A stretch of DNA of 64,000 bases from Strigops habroptila (Eukaryota > Chordata > Aves > Psittaciformes > Psittacidae). Positions 60,899 to 64,000 of the stretch are shown one piece after another; within the stretch, counting starts at the first letter, position 1, and every line of letters begins with the position of its first letter. A program made the position numbers and the translations under genes. The stretch covers positions 72,417,900 to 72,481,899 of the forward strand of contig NC_044277.2 in the NCBI RefSeq assembly GCF_004027225.2, read 5' to 3'. The notes below the pieces were generated by a model. It made no database searches. It saw only the letters and a list, made by a program, of their open reading frames with translations, and was not told the origin of the DNA.

Positions 60899-63536
60899 GT
60901 GAGGTACTCCATGCTGTTTTGAAAAAGAGGTATTTAAGAGCTGCATTTTTCTTCATGTGCTTGAGTGGTGGCTATTGATAATCACAAAGGCCGAGCGCAT
61001 GCACCCACCTAAAATATACCATCTAGTTTTAAATTTTTGTTTCTTATGAATCACTAATTTGGACCAATACTCAGAGACATTTAATATCCTTGTGCCGAAG
61101 GTACATCTTTATTGTGATTTCTCTTATTAGAACAGTAAATCTTTGATCTCTCTTCCAGCAAGAGCACAGTGAGTTCTTGAAAACTATTTATATATGCAAA
61201 TGAATTCTGTATTTACTGGTCAGCTTTCCTGTTCTTAGAAATGACACTTCTTTTTTCCCCCCCCTGTTGTTTTCATGTTGCATTGAGGTCCTGCGTTGCG
61301 TTAACTGAGCTCCAGCATGACCCTGAGTTTTTTCGGCGTCTTCTTGAGTTGCTTAGCATATGCACTCACTCCAGCTCACACTGGATACATTCAAGTTACA
61401 TTCTAGAAAAAAATAAAAAGCTTGGCTGGAGCAAGGGAGTGACTTTTTATTATTTACTATTTTCCAAGGGTAAGGATCTGAAAACTGTTAGCATCTGTCT
61501 GTAACTAAAAGCAATGTGGACTGTAATTTCCTTCACAAAGTAGTTTCAACTATATGTCCTCAAACAAAAACATTTAAAAGAAAAACCCCAAAACAGCCAA
61601 ACAAAACTTGATAGCCTGATATTTCATATGAGCAGAAAGTAACACCCATTTTTTTCATGCAGTTGAAAATGTGAGAAGTTTATTAAACTAAGTTTCCTTT
61701 TAGAAAGTTTCTTTCTTGGGGAAGCACTATGTGTTGGGTAGCTGGACATCTGCTTTTGAATGAATGTCCATTGAGTATATAGCAAAGTGTTACGAAGAGA
61801 CTTATGCAGCCAGCAGGGAAGGTGAAGTTTCTCTTTATATTCTTCCCTTTAATTTCTTCTGCATTTGACTTCTGCTTGAAATAAAACATCGTATCTCTTG
61901 CAGTCTTTATTTATATTTTCTCATAATAGGACTATTTTATTAAACTTGGAATGTTGGGAGAGAGTTTAAACTGAAACCTACAGGGAGCAGTAAAAAGAGC
62001 TTAGGTTACTTATTATGGCAAAAAGGAGGCTAAGGAGTGGCCTAATAGCAGCCTATTTGAGCCAGACTCTTCTTGGCAGCAGCAGACTGTACAACAGGAG
62101 GCAAAATCCACTGAATGCAGCCTGATAAACTCAGATTTCACACTAGTGGCAAAGTTCTGGATGGAAAAGGCTGCCAGAAAAGTGAAATTTCTACCCTTAG
62201 AAGTTTTCAGAATTCAGTCAGTCACAGCTGACATAATGCAGTGTTGGCAGTTAGTCCCACTTGGAGCACGGGGTGGGACTAGGTGACGTCCAGAGGTCAC
62301 TCCCAAACAAGGTGTCTGTAATTCTGTATAGCTGTGTTTCACATAGGTCACTAGCTGTTGATTCAAAACCCATAGCCCGCAGGGGTGCTGTGAAAGAACA
62401 TGTTGTATGGGTGACCTGACAGACAGCATTCTAGCACAGTGCTCAGTGCTGCAGCCTGCTGTCCGTGGAAAGATGGAATAATCAAAGAAACAGGATGCTT
62501 TTTACTTGAGAAGTAATAAATGGTTGCATGAGGCCTGAATTTATGGAACTGACGCACAATCCCAAATATAGGCAGCTCTTCTTCAGTTCTTCTGATATAA
62601 TGGGAGAAGCTCCCATAAAACTGCGGGAAATGTGGAAGACTGGTATTAGCAAAGGGGAGAGAAAGGAATTCGTGACAGAGGAGTGGGGCCAAAATGAATC
62701 ACTGTAGAACACAGTGACTGATTATCACTGGTCAGAGCTACTTTAGTTCACCCAAAGTGTAGTTTGTGGGATTGTTTTTGTTTTGGTTTGATTTGGTTTT
62801 CTAATGGCCAAGACAGATGTAATATGGAAGTTATCAGAGAGAACCAAATGATCCCTAATGGAATTTGGAAGTGATCCCCTCAGTTTGTATGGCCACACCC
62901 CCATTATCTGTGTGAATCTATTGGTATTATGGCTCACTGTGTGATCGTGACTGTATGTAGAAAAATACTTTTTCCACTTGCAAAGCAAATACTCTAGGAA
63001 TTATGTATTTAAGCTGCCTGAGTGCAGTTGTGAAATATTCTTTGCATGTGGACTAGCCTGCTTAAAATGCTGCCCTTTGGTGTTTGAGTGTGGGATCATA
63101 GGTTAATTCAGGTTGGAAGGGACTTCATGAGGTCATCTTGCAGCAGGGTCAGCTGAGGTCAGAGCAAATTCCTCAGGGTTTTACCCAATCTTCTCTTGAA
63201 AACTCCACTGAGATGATAAATTGTATCCCCAAAATTACGTGAAAGACTTTCTGTGGTTTAATAGAGTTGAGATTAAACATTTTTCTGTGTACCTTTGGGA
63301 AAGAAATAGTGAAAGATAATATCTAAGGCTACAAATAGGTATCAAATGGCACCTTGTAACTTACTTGTTCTGTTACTTGTAGTATAACCTGGAAACAGAA
63401 AAGGATCCTGTAGTTATTGTTATTTCCACTACTGGTACTGGAGACCCACCAGACACTGCCTGCAAGTTTGTAAAGAAAATTCACGACACGACCTTGCCAC
63501 CTGATCATTTCGCACATCTCCAGTATGGATTGCTAG
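60755..63536 (+). CDS. MTRR: MTRR, methionine synthase reductase, 5' part (two coding exons)
   Basis: Diflavin reductase that uses NADPH, FAD and FMN to reductively reactivate the cobalamin of methionine synthase. Exons 60755-60898 (48 codons) and 63383-63536 (51 codons plus one base) join in phase and encode the start of the FMN-binding flavodoxin domain: [20 protein letters not shown] with the first FMN phosphate loop, and [20 protein letters not shown] with the second. The ATG at 60755 precedes the RRFLLLY string by six residues (MCCDLK), where the human protein's short-form ATG lies. The remaining linker, FAD and NADPH domains are beyond the right edge. The gene is divergent from FASTKD3. 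Confidence 0.95.
61980..62330 (+). mobile_element. Diverged CR1 LINE 3' portion
   Basis: Strings such as AAAAAGGAGGCTAAGGAGTG, GCCTAATAGCAGCC and GTGGGACTAGGTGACGTCCA, then GAGGTCACTCCCAAAC and TAATTCTGTA, follow the order of the CR1 ORF2 C-terminus and 3' UTR in sense orientation. Many substitutions and indels. Confidence 0.75.
63094..63260 (-). mobile_element. CR1 LINE 3' fragment, antisense
   Basis: TCATAGGTTAATTCAGGTTG followed by GAAGGGACTTCATGAGGTCATC is the reverse complement of a CR1 3' end. It trails off around 63260. Confidence 0.8.
63383..63536 (+). CDS. MTRR: MTRR second recognisable coding exon
   Basis: Acceptor TTACTTGTAG, donor CTAG|GTGATT. Reads [20 protein letters not shown] then [14 protein letters not shown] and ends HLQYGLL plus one base. 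[12 protein letters not shown] is a hallmark of methionine synthase reductase. Confidence 0.96.
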
Positions 63537-64000
63537 GTGATTTAGTATTTTCTGTATTATTGCAGCACTTGTCTGTTAGTGAATAATTTTTGGATTTTTT
63601 TACTTGTGAATAGATTGTTTGGGTTTTTTTAAGTGGTGATAAAACATTTTTATAACATGAACAGGGTTTTTGTGTGTAATGTCCTCTATGAGCAATAAAG
63701 GAAAAGCGTCACAGAAATTATCTGAATGTAAGCTACCAATTTAATTTTTTTATAGTTTAATTTTCTTTGCATAAACAACATGACTCAAACTATCTAGAAC
63801 TGTTTAATTTCATGTCAAGTCTTTATGGACTAGATGAGTTTACTTGACTTTGCAAATAATAGGGCATTTTTCTATACACAGGGAAAGAAAGTATGAAATG
63901 TCCTTAAAAACAAGGTTTTAAGATCACCCCATCCCTTTAAATTTGCAATATTTTTTAAAAAATTTGAGTGTCATATTTGTCAATAGGAGGAATGTAACTT
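63537..64000 (+). other. MTRR intron, continues beyond window
   Basis: AT-rich intron sequence with no further exon recognised before the right edge. Confidence 0.8.

Larger units (their letters stand above)
60899..63382 (+). other. MTRR intron with CR1 fragments
   Basis: Contains a diverged sense CR1 (about 61980-62330) and an antisense CR1 3' fragment (about 63094-63260). No other gene recognised. Confidence 0.75.

Noticed and set aside
1-64000. A novel mobile, defence or gene-cluster system
   Set aside because: The window is explained by four conserved vertebrate genes plus CR1 and LTR repeats; nothing suggests a new multi-gene system.

Overview
This window is vertebrate nuclear DNA, almost certainly from a bird. 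The signs are large introns with GT-AG splice sites, CpG-island promoters, several CR1 LINE copies (one ending in the ATTCTATG-type 3' terminus of avian CR1), and a long endogenous-retrovirus LTR of a kind I associate with neoavian genomes. The gene order matches the human 5p15.31 block: ADCY2, CFAP90 (C5orf49), FASTKD3, MTRR. No prokaryotic or viral genes, CRISPR arrays, tRNAs or rRNAs were seen.

Layout. 1-30879 (+): the last nine coding exons (398 codons) of ADCY2, type 2 adenylyl cyclase, covering the end of the second membrane cassette and the whole C2 catalytic domain. The introns hold old CR1 copies, one broken 1.2-kb CR1 (14277-15461), a 15-bp perfect hairpin and homopolymer tracts. 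30880 to about 33570: likely ADCY2 3' UTR. 33570-38690: intergenic, with a solo LTR (35064-36239) flanked by a 5-bp target-site duplication, and a MEF2/E-box cluster near 37540. 38690-46629 (+): CFAP90, three exons, 165 aa, starting in a CpG island with a perfect RFX X-box just before the ATG. 46630-49858: intergenic. 56231-50029 (-): FASTKD3, six coding-gene exons reconstructed, 655 aa including the C-terminal RAP domain. 56385-57400: GC-rich shared promoter. 60755-63536 (+): the first two recognisable coding exons of MTRR, which continues beyond the window.

The genes do not form a pathway. ADCY2 makes cAMP at the plasma membrane, CFAP90 is an axonemal protein, FASTKD3 handles mitochondrial RNA, and MTRR reactivates methionine synthase. 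FASTKD3 and MTRR are head-to-head and probably share one promoter. I see no undescribed multi-gene system here. The observations most worth testing are an upstream ORF overlapping the FASTKD3 start codon, an acceptor choice that sets the MTRR N-terminus, the X-box at CFAP90, and a changed QEHA-type G-beta-gamma contact in ADCY2. All exon calls rest on reading frame, splice dinucleotides, phase agreement and recalled family sequence; no alignment was run.
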